Shown here one piece after another: positions 1-10,966 of a DNA stretch of 64,000 nt. This stretch comes from Suillus spraguei (taxonomy: Eukaryota > Basidiomycota > Agaricomycetes > Boletales > Suillaceae). The stretch covers positions 62,001 through 126,000 of the forward strand of contig JABCPU010000051.1 of NCBI GenBank assembly GCA_016800925.1, written 5' to 3'. The notes below the pieces were generated by a model. It worked only from the letters and a program-made list of their open reading frames with translations, made no database searches and had not been told where the DNA came from. How positions within the stretch are numbered: the stretch's first letter is position 1; every line of letters starts with the position of its first letter. The position numbers were made by a program, and so were the translations under genes.

Positions 1-206
1 TTGACAATGATGGAAGATGGGAGCCTATTGGGCTGCCTTTTCTACATGTTCCCGATCTGCGATGCACTTTGATATCTGTCTCAGCTCTTGCATCGGAGGG
101 TATCTTCTTTGAAACAAATGCGAAAGGAGCCCGTATACACCGAACAGATGGTGCCACCATTGCCCAAGTTAATTGTACTGATGGGTTATACTATCTTCGT
201 GCAAAG
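1..206 (+). mobile_element. Copia-type retrotransposon, left fragment (pre-integrase region)
   Basis: An open frame beginning at the window edge reads as the segment before and into the GAG-pre-integrase domain of Ty1/Copia polyproteins (motifs LPFLHVPDLRCTLISVSAL and DGLYYLRAKY). It stops at position 206-211, where a Gypsy element is inserted, and resumes in the same frame at 7546 (SRDHIAFAAKAL). The two pieces were therefore one Copia reading frame. The 5' part lies outside the window. Confidence 0.8.
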
Positions 207-211
207 TACAG
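207..211. repeat. Target-site duplication TACAG, left copy
   Basis: Matches 7541-7545 exactly. Removing the element plus one copy restores the Copia reading frame (AKYSRDHIAFA). Confidence 0.93.
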
Positions 212-688
212 TGTTACGAACTGGGGTGGCATCACCAGTGACAGTGAAAAGACACAGACAGTCTGCTGGGAAGTTCTTACAATGTCCAAAAGAGGACAAG
301 GTGAAAGTACAAGGAACGCATTCCGAGTACGATCAAGGGTTCAGCCTCAAAGACGAGTCTAAGAGGTATCCGCGAGAATAGAGACTAAGACTAAGGAGTG
401 CTTAGACTTAGAGACGATTCAAGACGACTTAGGTTGGAGACCTAAGCGAAGGAGATTCCAGGTAAAACCCAGTAAGATTAAAGTAGGGAATCTACTACAA
501 GTACACTGTGCTTAAATAGGCCAATATGTGCGCACAGACCAAGTAACTGTGAGAATGTAACTGCGTATCCTAATAAGGAAGGCATGTGTTTGTACAAATG
601 CGTTGAGCATATGAGTCAGAGTCATGTGACGTGATATACAAGTAAGGAAACAAAGGGAAAATGAATAGGGGCACGTACGATTGTAACA
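212..688 (-). repeat. Gypsy LTR (3' LTR of the minus-strand element)
   Basis: 477 bp, direct repeat of 7064-7540, with TG...CA termini. No differences from the other LTR were seen on reading through. Confidence 0.95.
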
Positions 689-704
689 TTACCCCCTTTT
701 TACA
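689..704 (-). other. Polypurine tract of the Gypsy element
   Basis: On the minus strand the bases directly before the 3' LTR read TGTAAAAAGGGGGTAA. This is a typical plus-strand priming site and fixes the orientation of the element. Confidence 0.8.
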
Positions 705-794
705 CGTAAAGTCACCGACTTTACTCATCTTGGTTTGCGTAATAAACGGGATCATCGCTCCATTCGTAGTCCTCGTCAGCAAAGGACCCGCTTC

Positions 795-2208
795 TCATAT
801 ACGCAACTTCTTCATAACCAGCGCGTCATTTGGAATCTCTCTCTTTTCTGCCTGAATGCGTTCATCGTCAAGCTGCTGCTCCCAAGCATGAAGTGCGTCA
901 TAGAATCCCTCATCTTTCCAAGTTAACTCGAAGGGAGGAGGCCCAACTCGTTTAGGGCAGTAGAGGGACAAATGAGTCGGCGACCAATATCTGCAAACCT
1001 TGCACTGATATTCCGCACAATTCTTTTGACGATGTCCTAGCAATCCACAGATGCGGCACTTCATATTCTCGTCAGGGTTGGAATGGACTTTGCGTAATGG
1101 TGACGGAGAAATGATGGGCGTGGGACTAGTGGATCTGGCACGCTTCTTTCCCTTATTCTCCTCATACATTTTAAGGCGATGGTGTTGTTACGCTTGAGTT
1201 GCGCTTGCTGAGCAGAGGACAAGGTGTATGCCGACATGGGGAGATCCGGGGTGACATCTCGTTCAGCGATTGTAAGGAGTTCGGCTGAGGAAGAAGGAGA
1301 AGTGTACCAAAGTCTTTTACTAGACTGGTGAGACGTGATCCATAGGACCAAATGATGATGGGATGGACATAGGGGGTGGATATGAAGGTCGCGAAGTCGA
1401 GGACCGAGTGTTACCAACTCAGTGGCAGGGATACCTAATAGTTTAGTGGCCTCGCACTGCTCCTCTGTGCAGGGTTCATACAGCCAATCAGGACAATCAA
1501 GAGAGGTCATGACGGGAGGTGATGACGTTGATTGTTCGATAGGAGATGGTGTTCAAGGAGATGCAAGGTTCGACTGTGTTTGTTGTAGATCAGTGATAGC
1601 TTCTTCTACTAGATTTCTAGCTGCTCTGGTTTCAGCGACTGATTGCTGGATTGTTTCGACAACCGCATTGGTGAGTTGTCCGATCTCTTGGACAGCAGTA
1701 TATAGGCCAGTAAAGGCGTCAAGACTAGAATAAACACGCGAAGATGAGGGTGCTGGAATAGGAAGTGGCGTATCTTCCTGCGGAGAGGGAGGTCGAGCAA
1801 CGCCTGCTCGATGTTCGGCAATGATATGAATAGCTTCTTCAACATCATTTTTAAAAGAATTGGGAAACAGCAACATAGCGTAAGCACGAATGCGTTTTTG
1901 AAGATGTAAGAAGCGATGTCAGTATGTGGCTTCTGTAATATCTTGGCAGTGACTTCGATGAGCGCTGCGGTGCAGATGATGTTAACGAGGAGTAAGGCGG
2001 GGAAAGCGCCTCGTTCAGTAAGAATTCTTTCGATTTCAAGGGCATGTCCCTCGCAGAGGATGGCGGCTTTGATGTAAGAGGTGTTATCAATTTCAGTGGT
2101 GAGATTTCCATATTGTTCGGTTTCAGAGTCAGAGTCATTGTTGGCAACAGTGACGGGGGTGACGTATGCAGTGGGGAAAGACATTGAAGATTGTTTGTAG
2201 TTGATCAA
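795..2208 (-). pseudogene. Gypsy 3' accessory ORF with two zinc knuckles
   Basis: Downstream of pol, three open segments (2208-~1890, 1876-1061 with an in-frame TGA near 1553, and 1169-795) read as one broken protein of roughly 460 residues. The N-terminal part starts near MSFPTAYVTPVT and is acidic. The middle has a proline-rich stretch and a likely coiled coil (VAETRAARNLVEEAITDLQ). The C-terminal part carries two adjacent Cys/His motifs: CRICGLLGHRQKNC (CX2CX4HX4C) and CKVCRYWSPTHLSLYC (CX2CX6HX4C). The gag of the same element has its own knuckle, so this is a second predicted nucleic-acid-binding protein. The slip near 1165 sits in an A run. The function is unknown; an RNA- or DNA-binding accessory factor is an inference. 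Confidence 0.7.
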
Positions 2209-5200
2209 GTGCTAATGTGGGTTGATTGACTGAAGGATGATCAAAGGGCGTGTGCTTCTTATAAGCATTCAAAATTCGGGCGGAGTTTTTCAAGTTCTTT
2301 TCTGGGAGCCATTCATTATCTCCCTGATGAATATCCTTTCCAGGAGACAAGATAGCGTCGGCGATTGCCGGTTCCTTTGTGAGAAAGGATTGCTTCCACT
2401 TCATATTCTTCTTCTTCTTCGATGATGTCAGGTGGTGGTTCGGGGAAGTTCGGGCCGTGTACGTCCGTTTCGCTATAGGACGATAAGACGGAAGCGTGGA
2501 ATGTGGGGTGAATCTTCCATTGCGGAGGGAGTTTGAGCATGAACGTGATAGGAGATAAGACATCGATGATCGGGAAAGGTCCGTATCGCTTTGGGGCGAG
2601 TTTCCTTGATGGGAGTTTGAGTCTAAGATTAGCGGCGGATAGCCAAACCTTATCTCCGATCTTCCATGGGGTGTACTTATCTCCTCGGGATCGTTCGGCC
2701 ATTGTCTGCATTGCAATGTTATGACAGGCGATTGCTTCTTCTCTTATCTTCTGCAGAGATCGTACTCGATCTTCTGCTGCGGGGACGGATGAGTCAGGGA
2801 TAAGGTGAGGAATAGCGCGTGGTTCGTATCCCATCATCAGATAGAAGGGTGATGCATTCCTTGCATCATGTTTTCGGTGGTTATGGACGAATTCGGCGAT
2901 TGGTAGGTGTTCTACCCAATCTTCAGGGTTGTTACGGCAGTAGATGCGAGGTATGTTTCAAGTTCTTGATTCAGCCTTTCAGTTTGACCATCAGTCTGTG
3001 GGTGATAAGCCGTGGATGGAGCGATGACGTAGTCAGAAGTCGGGCAAGTTCCTTTGAGAAGCGAGATAGGAATTGCGGGCCTCGATCCGAGATGACTTTG
3101 TCATGGAGTCCAAATCGTCGGTAAACATGTTTTAAAAATAGCTTAGCCACACCTTCTGAAGTGATGGTTTTCAAACAAGGGATAATAATTACCCCCTTCA
3201 TAAGGCCATGGTCTACCACGACCATGATACTGTCAAAGCCTCCAGAGACGGGGAGGTCAGTGATAAGATCAACAGAGACCTGGGAGAACGGGCGAACAGC
3301 CGACGAGGGAATAGGCGTGAGCGGGGTCGAACGGGATGAGTATCCGCTTTCATTTGCTGACAAAGGGCGCAACCCTCAACATATTTCCGAATATAAGAGC
3401 CCATTGCAGGCCACCAAGCTTCCTGTTTCACGAGTTCTTCAGTTTTGAATCTACCAGGGTGTCCCGCGGTAGGATGATCATGATACCTTTTCAGGATATC
3501 GGAGCGACGCGCCGGTGGAATATAGGTGCGGTTCTTAAAATAGAGGACGTTCTCCTCAATCTTCCAGTCAGAGAGTGCCGATTTCATAGGAGGCAGGCAC
3601 ACGCCATCAAGAGCATCAGACGCCGTCTTGAAGACAGGGTCGTCGAGGGGATCAGAGGATGACAGCACATCCTTCAAGTCGGTGTCTATGAGACGAACGA
3701 ATAGAGCGTCAGGGAGGAGGGTCTGGTCCTCGTTATCGTCTTTGCCAGAGTCATAATCAGGCTGGCAGGATAGTGCATCAGGTACTGCTAATTTAGTACC
3801 TGCAACGTGATGCAGTTCAATGTCATAAATAGACAAAATCAATTGCCAACGTGCTTGGCGACGGGTGAGCTTCTGTGCACTTCTAAAGTACAGAAGGTTC
3901 TTATGGTCAGTGAATACCAGGACGGGGTGTGGGTTTCCTTCGAGATAATGATGCCATTCGTTCAATGCCCGGATTACGGCAAGGAGTTCCCGATCAAAGA
4001 TCTGGTAATTGCGTTCCGCGGGGTTCAAAGACTGTGAGAGGTATGCACATGGGTGATAAACGCCATTCTCATCGGTCTGGAGGAGAACTCCGCCAGTTGC
4101 TACAAGCGAAGCGTCGGTAGCAATGGCAAATTGTCGGGAAGGATCAGGGTTACGGAGTACCGGTTGGGAAGTGAAGCGCCGTTTCAATTCTTCGAAGGTG
4201 TCCATACATTCGGTTGACCACTCAAAGGCCTTATCTTTCTTTGTCAAATCGATAAGGGGTCTGGCGATGTCAGAATAGTGGGAAATGAACGTGCGGTAGA
4301 AGTTGCAAAAACCGAGGAATGACCAAACATCTTTTACAGATTTCGGGATTGGCCATTCGGAGATTCCCTTGGTTTTGGCGGTATCCATAGCAACTTGTCC
4401 AGGGCGAATTATCATTCCAAGGTATTCCACTTCTTCTGCATCGAAGGTACATTTCTCCGGTTTCAAGAACAGGTGTTCTTTTCGTATTTTCATCAAAACT
4501 CGTCTGGTCCGCTCACAGTGTTCTGCCATTGTCATAGAGAAAATCAGGATATCGTCCATATAGATAACCATCCATCCTTCATTGATTTCTTGTTGAAAGG
4601 TGCGGTTCATGTATGCTTGAAAAGTTGCTGGGGAATTGCAGAGGCCAAAGAACATGACGTTTGGTTCAAAGAGGCCAAATTCCGTGGTAAAAGCAGCTTT
4701 CCACCTGTCGTCAGGATGGATGCGAATGTTGTTATAACCGGACCGGATATCCATTTTCGTAAAGAACTGTGCATTATGAAGACGTGCGACAAGGGAAATA
4801 GGGAGTGGAAGCGGGTATGCGTTCTTGACTGTCCAATCATTGATGTAGCGATAATCTTGACAGGGACGTAGTTCTCCGCTCTTCTTTCCCACAAAGAAGA
4901 AGCCAGTAGCTTGAGGTGACTTCGATTCTGAGATAAAGCCTTTCGCAACGTTTTCATCGATAAACGTTTTGACAGCAGCGCGTTCTTTTTCTGATAGCGG
5001 GTAAACCTTAGACGTGCGAGGGATAAAACCGGGTTTGGTGTCGATCCGATGATCAATACCAGGGCGTTCGGGGGGTAGTTTGTTCAGTCCGTCTTTAGCA
5101 AAGACGTCTGCAAAGTCGTGCAAATAATCCGGGACCAATTCCTCAAAGGATTTCTTTTTCTTTTCCTTTTCATCCATAGCGAATTCCTGAGCCTTGTTGC

Positions 5201-5528
5201 TGTATTTTGGTGGTGGAAGGAGAACCGTGGAATAGTTGGAAGATTGTTCGAATCGGGAAGTTCCATCATGTGTGAGATGTTCTTCTATTGGCCGTTGCTC
5301 AATAGGTTCTTGTCCGACCCGATGCTCGGGTTCAGATTCATTCTTGCGCTTTTCTGCGCGGGGAATCGGAGATACTGGTCTTGGCAGTTGGACATGTGGA
5401 ACGGGGTTTATAGTACGTGGCAGTCGTACTTCTGGTTCTGGGTCCTCAGGGACCTCAATAGGAGATGCGATGAAAGGTTTCGGAAGACGGGAGTGTTGCC
5501 ACCTAGCATGATTGAAGAGTCGGGGCAA
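2135..5528 (-). pseudogene. Gypsy pol: RT, RNase H, integrase, chromodomain (frame-broken)
   Basis: The long frame 5528-3213 holds reverse transcriptase with the active-site box YMDD, RNase H (ATDASLVATGG, FTDHKNLLYF) and the integrase HHCC zinc domain (HDHPTAGHPGRF ... CALCQQ). The integrase catalytic core continues in another frame at 3372-2971 ([16 protein letters not shown]), then [10 protein letters not shown] in a third. The C-terminal integrase domain and a chromodomain (EVEAILSHKG ... YLVSWKGYS) lie at 2837-2316 and the tail at ~2345-2135. Slips are near 3325, 3035, 2950 and 2345. Those near 3325, 3035 and 2950 are each explained by one missing base in a C or G run. The chromodomain places it among chromoviruses, which target heterochromatin. 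Confidence 0.9.
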
Positions 5529-5639
5529 CCCATTCTTCTTTCGATCTATATCTAGATCAATTTTGATCTCATCTGATTTATCCGTCCGCGGAAGGATAAG
5601 TGTTTCAGCAGCCCAATCTATAATTGGGGTTCATTGCTC

Positions 5640-6030
5640 GTAACCATGGGATTCCAAGAAGGATTTGATCTCTTCTTCCTAGTTTGGTGATATTGAATTT
5701 TCCATACATGGTTCGTTCATCAATTTTGACCACTAGAAGACAGTAGTGTGTGATTGGTCCTCCTTTGATAAGAGTTCCATCTGCCGTAGTAACTCAAAAT
5801 GGTGTTTTGAGCTTTCGCCGTGTGATTTGATGGAGTTTTACAAACTCCTCGGAGATGAATGTTCCTGCTGCTCCTGAATCGATAACAGCGGTGGTGTCGA
5901 TGGATTTCAAGCGAGTATGCGAGTGAAGAGTGATGGGAACACAAAGTTCTTTTCTTTCACCTACAGCGTGTACAAGTCTTAATATTACATTGGGAGAAAC
6001 ATACGTCGAGTCTTTGTTTCTCCACATCAA
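5640..6030 (-). pseudogene. Gypsy aspartic protease region
   Basis: The frame 6030-5794 contains the retropepsin motif IDSGAAGTFIS, whose Asp-Ser-Gly is the half-site of the dimeric active site. Reading then moves to another frame (GGPITHY and ILLGIPWL-like text near 5770-5650) before joining the RT frame. It overlaps the end of gag by a few bases in a different frame, so a programmed gag-pol shift and later damage cannot be told apart here. Confidence 0.7.
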
Positions 6031-6863
6031 AAATCCTGAACAATCCTCCTCACGGTTTCTTCATCTTCTTCTTCTCTTTCGACTTCGGTTTGTCGGAGTG
6101 GGGTTTTCTTCTTTCTGTCAGGACAATTATGGATGCGGTGTCCTGTCTTTCTGCATCCGAAGCATTGTCCTTTTTTCATGCATTCAGATCTCTCCGTATC
6201 GGAGATTCGATCTACAACCATTGTGTTGGAATCACGGTTCGGAATATACCGTGCATTCCCGTAGTTCTTCTTCTTCTGTTGTGGAGTATGACGTGTCCTC
6301 ATGGCATTAAGCTGATGATGGGCATTGTCAATAGCAACGCATTGCAGCACAACCTCTCTGAATATTTCGGAGACATCTCCTGTATTGAAAAGCTTTGTAA
6401 GGATACCCCAATTAAGGCCATCTTGGAAGAACTGGATCTTCGTTGCGTTGTCAGTGATCTGAGCCTTGGCTGCAAGTGCCTCAAAGTCAGCGACATAGGT
6501 GTGGAGATCTCCAGTTCCTTGTTTGAGATCCCTAAGCCTTGTGAGCGCGGTTCCTTTGGTATCCACCGGTTCGAATGCTTCTTTGAAGCTCTTCATAAAT
6601 TCCGCCATCGTCCCATAACCAACTTTTTGTCCCGAAGTGTTGGTAGATTGGGCGTGTTCAAGGAATTGTTCCTTCCAAGATTTGGCATTCCTTTCGGTCA
6701 TGAAGGATGTTATGTAGATGATCTTCTGTTTGTCGGTGGTGTAGAGCTTTTCATTGATGTCAAAGTGCAAATTGCATGACTGGATAAACTCGCGAGAGTT
6801 ATCACGATCTCCATCAAAACCAATCGGTTGACCGATTTTGTATTCGAATTCTTTGGTCGACAT
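6027..6863 (-). CDS. Gypsy Gag protein with CCHC knuckle
   Basis: An intact 278-residue frame starting ATG at 6863. The first ~180 residues read as a retrotransposon Gag capsid domain (MAEFMKSFKEAF, LKQGTGDLHTYVADFE). The C-terminal part has one zinc knuckle, CFGCRKTGHRIHNC, and an acidic end. The protein would form the particle that packages element RNA. It is the only element gene here with no visible lesion. Confidence 0.92.
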   Translation of the reverse strand: MSTKEFEYKIGQPIGFDGDRDNSREFIQSCNLHFDINEKLYTTDKQKIIYITSFMTERNAKSWKEQFLEHAQSTNTSGQKVGYGTMAEFMKSFKEAFEPVDTKGTALTRLRDLKQGTGDLHTYVADFEALAAKAQITDNATKIQFFQDGLNWGILTKLFNTGDVSEIFREVVLQCVAIDNAHHQLNAMRTRHTPQQKKKNYGNARYIPNRDSNTMVVDRISDTERSECMKKGQCFGCRKTGHRIHNCPDRKKKTPLRQTEVEREEEDEETVRRIVQDF

Positions 6864-7063
6864 GGTTGATGATTCTTTTGGTGAGTTATACTTTCTCGGT
6901 GCCTACACGCGCTGTCTTGCTGTCTGTCAGGGCTTTTCTTCTGTCAGGGGGCTTCCTCTTGACGATCTGCTCAGCGTACGCATACGCTAGTCTGCTGACC
7001 TAAGCGATCAGGGTTCAGGGTCGAAGACTGGATAGTTGACGATCAAAATAGACTTTAATCTTT

Positions 7064-7540
7064 TGTTACGAACTGGGGTGGCATCACCAGTGACAGTGAA
7101 AAGACACAGACAGTCTGCTGGGAAGTTCTTACAATGTCCAAAAGAGGACAAGGTGAAAGTACAAGGAACGCATTCCGAGTACGATCAAGGGTTCAGCCTC
7201 AAAGACGAGTCTAAGAGGTATCCGCGAGAATAGAGACTAAGACTAAGGAGTGCTTAGACTTAGAGACGATTCAAGACGACTTAGGTTGGAGACCTAAGCG
7301 AAGGAGATTCCAGGTAAAACCCAGTAAGATTAAAGTAGGGAATCTACTACAAGTACACTGTGCTTAAATAGGCCAATATGTGCGCACAGACCAAGTAACT
7401 GTGAGAATGTAACTGCGTATCCTAATAAGGAAGGCATGTGTTTGTACAAATGCGTTGAGCATATGAGTCAGAGTCATGTGACGTGATATACAAGTAAGGA
7501 AACAAAGGGAAAATGAATAGGGGCACGTACGATTGTAACA
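7064..7540 (-). repeat. Gypsy LTR (5' LTR of the minus-strand element)
   Basis: 477-bp copy of 212-688. In element orientation it carries the promoter. The bases just inside it (minus strand, AAAGATTAAAGTC) should be the primer-binding site, but I could not match them to a tRNA 3' end. Self-priming as in Tf1 is possible and untested. Confidence 0.94.
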
Positions 7541-7545
7541 TACAG
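7541..7545. repeat. Target-site duplication TACAG, right copy
   Basis: Pairs with 207-211 and marks the right edge of the Gypsy insertion. Confidence 0.93.
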
Positions 7546-9269
7546 CCGTGACCATATTGCCTTCGCCGCCAAGGCTTTGTCAAACATGCCACTACCAGCA
7601 GCAGTTTGGCATGCACAAATGGGTCATGCAGCTAATACTACCTTGCGCAAAGCTGCAAAGGTGGTCACTGGACTTGTTCTTGCTGATAATAGGCCAGATC
7701 AACCTATGGAACATGGTGCTGATCACATTGAATGACAGTCATGTCTGATGGGAAAACACAAGCGCTTCCCCTTCCCATCACATGCTTGTCACCATGCCAC
7801 CCACATTGCAGAACTCATTCATATGGACGTCTGGGGACCCATTGACACTGCTACTACATCTGGAGAAATATATTTTGTTGCATTCACAGACGACTTCTCC
7901 CGTTACTCGACAATCTATCTCATCAAACACAAAAGTGATGTGTTTTCTCGCCTACAACAATACATCATTTGGATTGAGAAGCAGTTGGGTCAGCAAGTAA
8001 AGCGCCTCTGCAGTGACAATGGTGGTGAATATATCTCCAGCACTGTCACCAAATTTCTGCATGACAAGGGTATAGAATATGAACTTTCAATGCCACATAC
8101 TGCAGAGCAAAATGGGGTCGCTGAGCATGGACATCAGACTATCATCACACGTGCTTTGAGTGCACACCATCATAGTAAATTCCCGCGATCATTTTGGGGC
8201 TATGCCTACCTTGAATTCAGCATACATAAAAAATCTCCTTCCATCATCAGCCATTGAGGAGAAGACACCCTTTGAACTCTTCCATGGATATCCCCCTGAT
8301 GTCACACATCTGCGCCCATTTGGCTGTCTTGCTTATGCACATGTTCTGGATGCTACATGACACAAGTATGACTATGTGTCACGACGGTGTTTTTTACTTG
8401 GTCACATCAAGGATGCTGGTTATTTGCTATGGGATCCGACAGCACGGAAAATTGTTCAGTCCCGAAATGTTCACTTTGATGAGAATATTTTCTATGGAAC
8501 TCCTAACTCAGTGATCTCTCCACTTGTTGAACTCTATAATCAGCGTATCCACATACAAGAATCTGTGGATATGCCAACTGTCATAGTACAAGACTCAAGG
8601 AGCAGAGAAGATTCGGGCATCTCCATTCCAAAGATTACAAGGACACCTATACCATTGACAACTACTGTTTCAGTGGGAGTTTCACCTCTCATAACACCCA
8701 TAGTATCTGCTGAACCACCTCTCCCATTCCCACAAACTGATGAAAACGGAATAGACCAAGCTGCGACACCTGCTGTGGAGGAATCATCAAGTATCGTCTC
8801 AATCCCTGAACCTTTCCCATGCCGTTCGACTCGTCAACGTGTTGAGGCTACACTCCCTCTTCCCTGTTCTGTTGCAATCCCAGCCAAGCCTAATGTTCCC
8901 GTCAATTGACGCTAGACATATGTTCCAATTCACTCACATACAGACTCAGAAGTGCAGTCATCTGAAACCATCACAGAACATTCTGCAATGCTAGGATCCG
9001 CTCAGAATATGATGATGGACGAAAACAACCCCCAAAAACACTATCTGAAGCTCGCACATCTAGTGAGGAGTCTGCATTCTGGGAGAGTGCTATGATAGAG
9101 GAACTAGCTTCACTACAAGAGAAAGGAACTGGTGTACACGTTCCACTACCTCCTGGTCGGAAGGCAGTTGGTTCACGGTGGGTATATGCTTACAAATATG
9201 ATGAAAGTGGTCAGATTGTTCGTTATAAAGCTCGTCTGGTTGCACAAGGATTCTCACAGGTCGCAGGCC
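7546..9269 (+). mobile_element. Copia-type retrotransposon, middle fragment (integrase to start of RT)
   Basis: Continues the Copia frame from position 206: GAG-pre-integrase (AAVWHAQMGHA), a zinc-site remnant in which a TGA interrupts the expected Cys-X2-Cys before MGKHKR (7740), the integrase core at 7748-8257 (HMDVWGP, FTDDFSRYS, SDNGGEY, HTAEQNGVAE), then after a frame slip near 8210 TPFELFHGYPPDV. A Ser/Pro-rich spacer follows (8376-8909) and then the first RT block at 9092-9269 (AVGSRWVYAYK, YKARLVAQGFSQV). It ends where the palindromic element inserted. The polyprotein is dead: stops and frame changes are present. Confidence 0.88.
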
Positions 9270-9298
9270 ATACTGTAAGAATGATACATTAAATACCT

Positions 9299-10220
9299 AC
9301 AATTATAGATGAAATGGGATACAATAATTACTGAAGTCCATAGATACCTATCATTGTAGGGCTGATATATCAATGGAGGATCCTGTCAGGACACTCCCAT
9401 AATAATCTCACACCCCTAATTTTCGCATTTTTGGCCACCTACTGTGGGAATTTCCCCACAACACTTAAAAATAGATTGCTTCTCCACATTTTCGCATTTT
9501 TAGCCACCCCACTACACCTAAAACATCACCCATTTTGGGAATCTCCACAATATCAATTATTCCCACACCCTCCCCACCTCACTGCAGCTTCACCACCACA
9601 CCACAATAGGTCCCCTCATAGTAGTTTGGTATATATATGTACAATATAATGTAATAGACCGCTTTTTTTTGCTTATTTGTGTGCCTGCTCCTCCTCTAGA
9701 GGCCATTTAACATATGTTGGAGTAAAGAACACTTTCGCACTTTTGCCCCTTTGGTGGGAAAGTGTTCTATTATATTCAAAACATGTTTATGAGCATATAT
9801 GTGTATATTCTCATCTTGATTTGACCCCCTGAAGCGCCCTACATCAATAGATATAGCACATATGCAAGAAAACACAGAACATGTTCCCATTTAATTATTT
9901 CTAGGTGGACATACTTGGAAAAATGATTCCCAGCATCTATTCAACAATATGGACAATGTATCAGGAGCCCAGGACCATGGGATAATTCCCTGTTGCATGG
10001 TGTGCCCCCCGTCTCCTGGTGGTTTACCCCCTGTGAAACTTTTTCCTGTAGGACCGGACCTTAATTGAGGTGAGGGGTCTATTTCTATGTACATTTGGAG
10101 TAGATATATTATATAGCTGGCCCAGAACACACATAGGATCCTGCTACAAGAACAAAAACATAGAAAATCTCACTTTGACACTTTTGATGTTTTTTAGTAT
10201 CTGACTCTTGCATAAATAAT
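9299..10220 (+). repeat. Left arm of palindromic element
   Basis: Reverse complement of 10967-11887 with very few differences (for example around 9760 versus 11430). The constant coordinate sum of ~21185 across the arm shows almost no indels. Confidence 0.92.
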
Positions 10221-10966
10221 ACAGCCTGTTCATATATCATTAGCATAGAATATATACTTGCTTTTTATGACAAGGATCAGCTCAAAATAGGCTGGAGTTT
10301 TGAGCTAGTGTAGATACTTGCTATTTCTACTGATAAAGAGCCCATACTTTCAAAGCATCAAACTTTAATAATCAGACACCTGGAGTAGATTTAAGGTACA
10401 TTCACTATCATATACCTAAATTTATAAAACAATTCAACAAGAATTGAGTGCTGAGGAAGTGAAATAGATAAGAAATTGAGTGTGGGAAAGTTCAAAGACT
10501 CAAAACATCGAAAATGGCAGCAGTAGGACTTTAATGCTGGGTCAACTCAATTATACACCACATTCCTTCCATCACCCTCTAACCTCAGGGCAGTATGTAG
10601 CATATGTTCATTTAGTAGTCCATCATATATCCTACATATTTTCAATGAAATATTTGCCCTGTACCATATATAAATGTGACTTTGTGTCAAAAGATGTCAA
10701 TTGTCACTTTTCACACATGTCATTTTACTTGTCATTCAGTCAGTCCTTCACTGATCTTTCTAAAGCTTCAAGTCCATCATAAGGGACATATATAAGAGGT
10801 ACCCCAGGTATCTGATCACTTATCACAGGCTGGATTACTCTGTAGGTTTCCTATCAGTAGAAATACCCCTGTACATCAGAGATCAAATTTGCGCCCTATG
10901 TATGGCTGATCCTTGGCATAGAACATATGTGTGAATATACTACTGATAATATGTGAGCAGGGATGG

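Larger units (their letters stand above)
212..7540 (-). mobile_element. Full-length Ty3/Gypsy chromovirus inserted in a Copia element
   Basis: Direct 477-bp LTRs at 212-688 and 7064-7540 begin TGTTACGAAC and end TTGTAACA. They look identical base for base. A 5-bp target duplication, TACAG, flanks the element (207-211 and 7541-7545). On the minus strand the order is gag, protease, RT, RNase H, integrase, chromodomain, then an extra 3' ORF, all between the LTRs. A purine-rich tract lies directly inside the downstream LTR. Identical LTRs and a perfect duplication mean a recent insertion, yet pol is broken by several one-base frame slips. Confidence 0.95.

Noticed and set aside
10480..10782. 100-codon ORF in the palindrome centre as a transposase
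   Set aside because: No DDE/DDD-type or zinc motif and too short.
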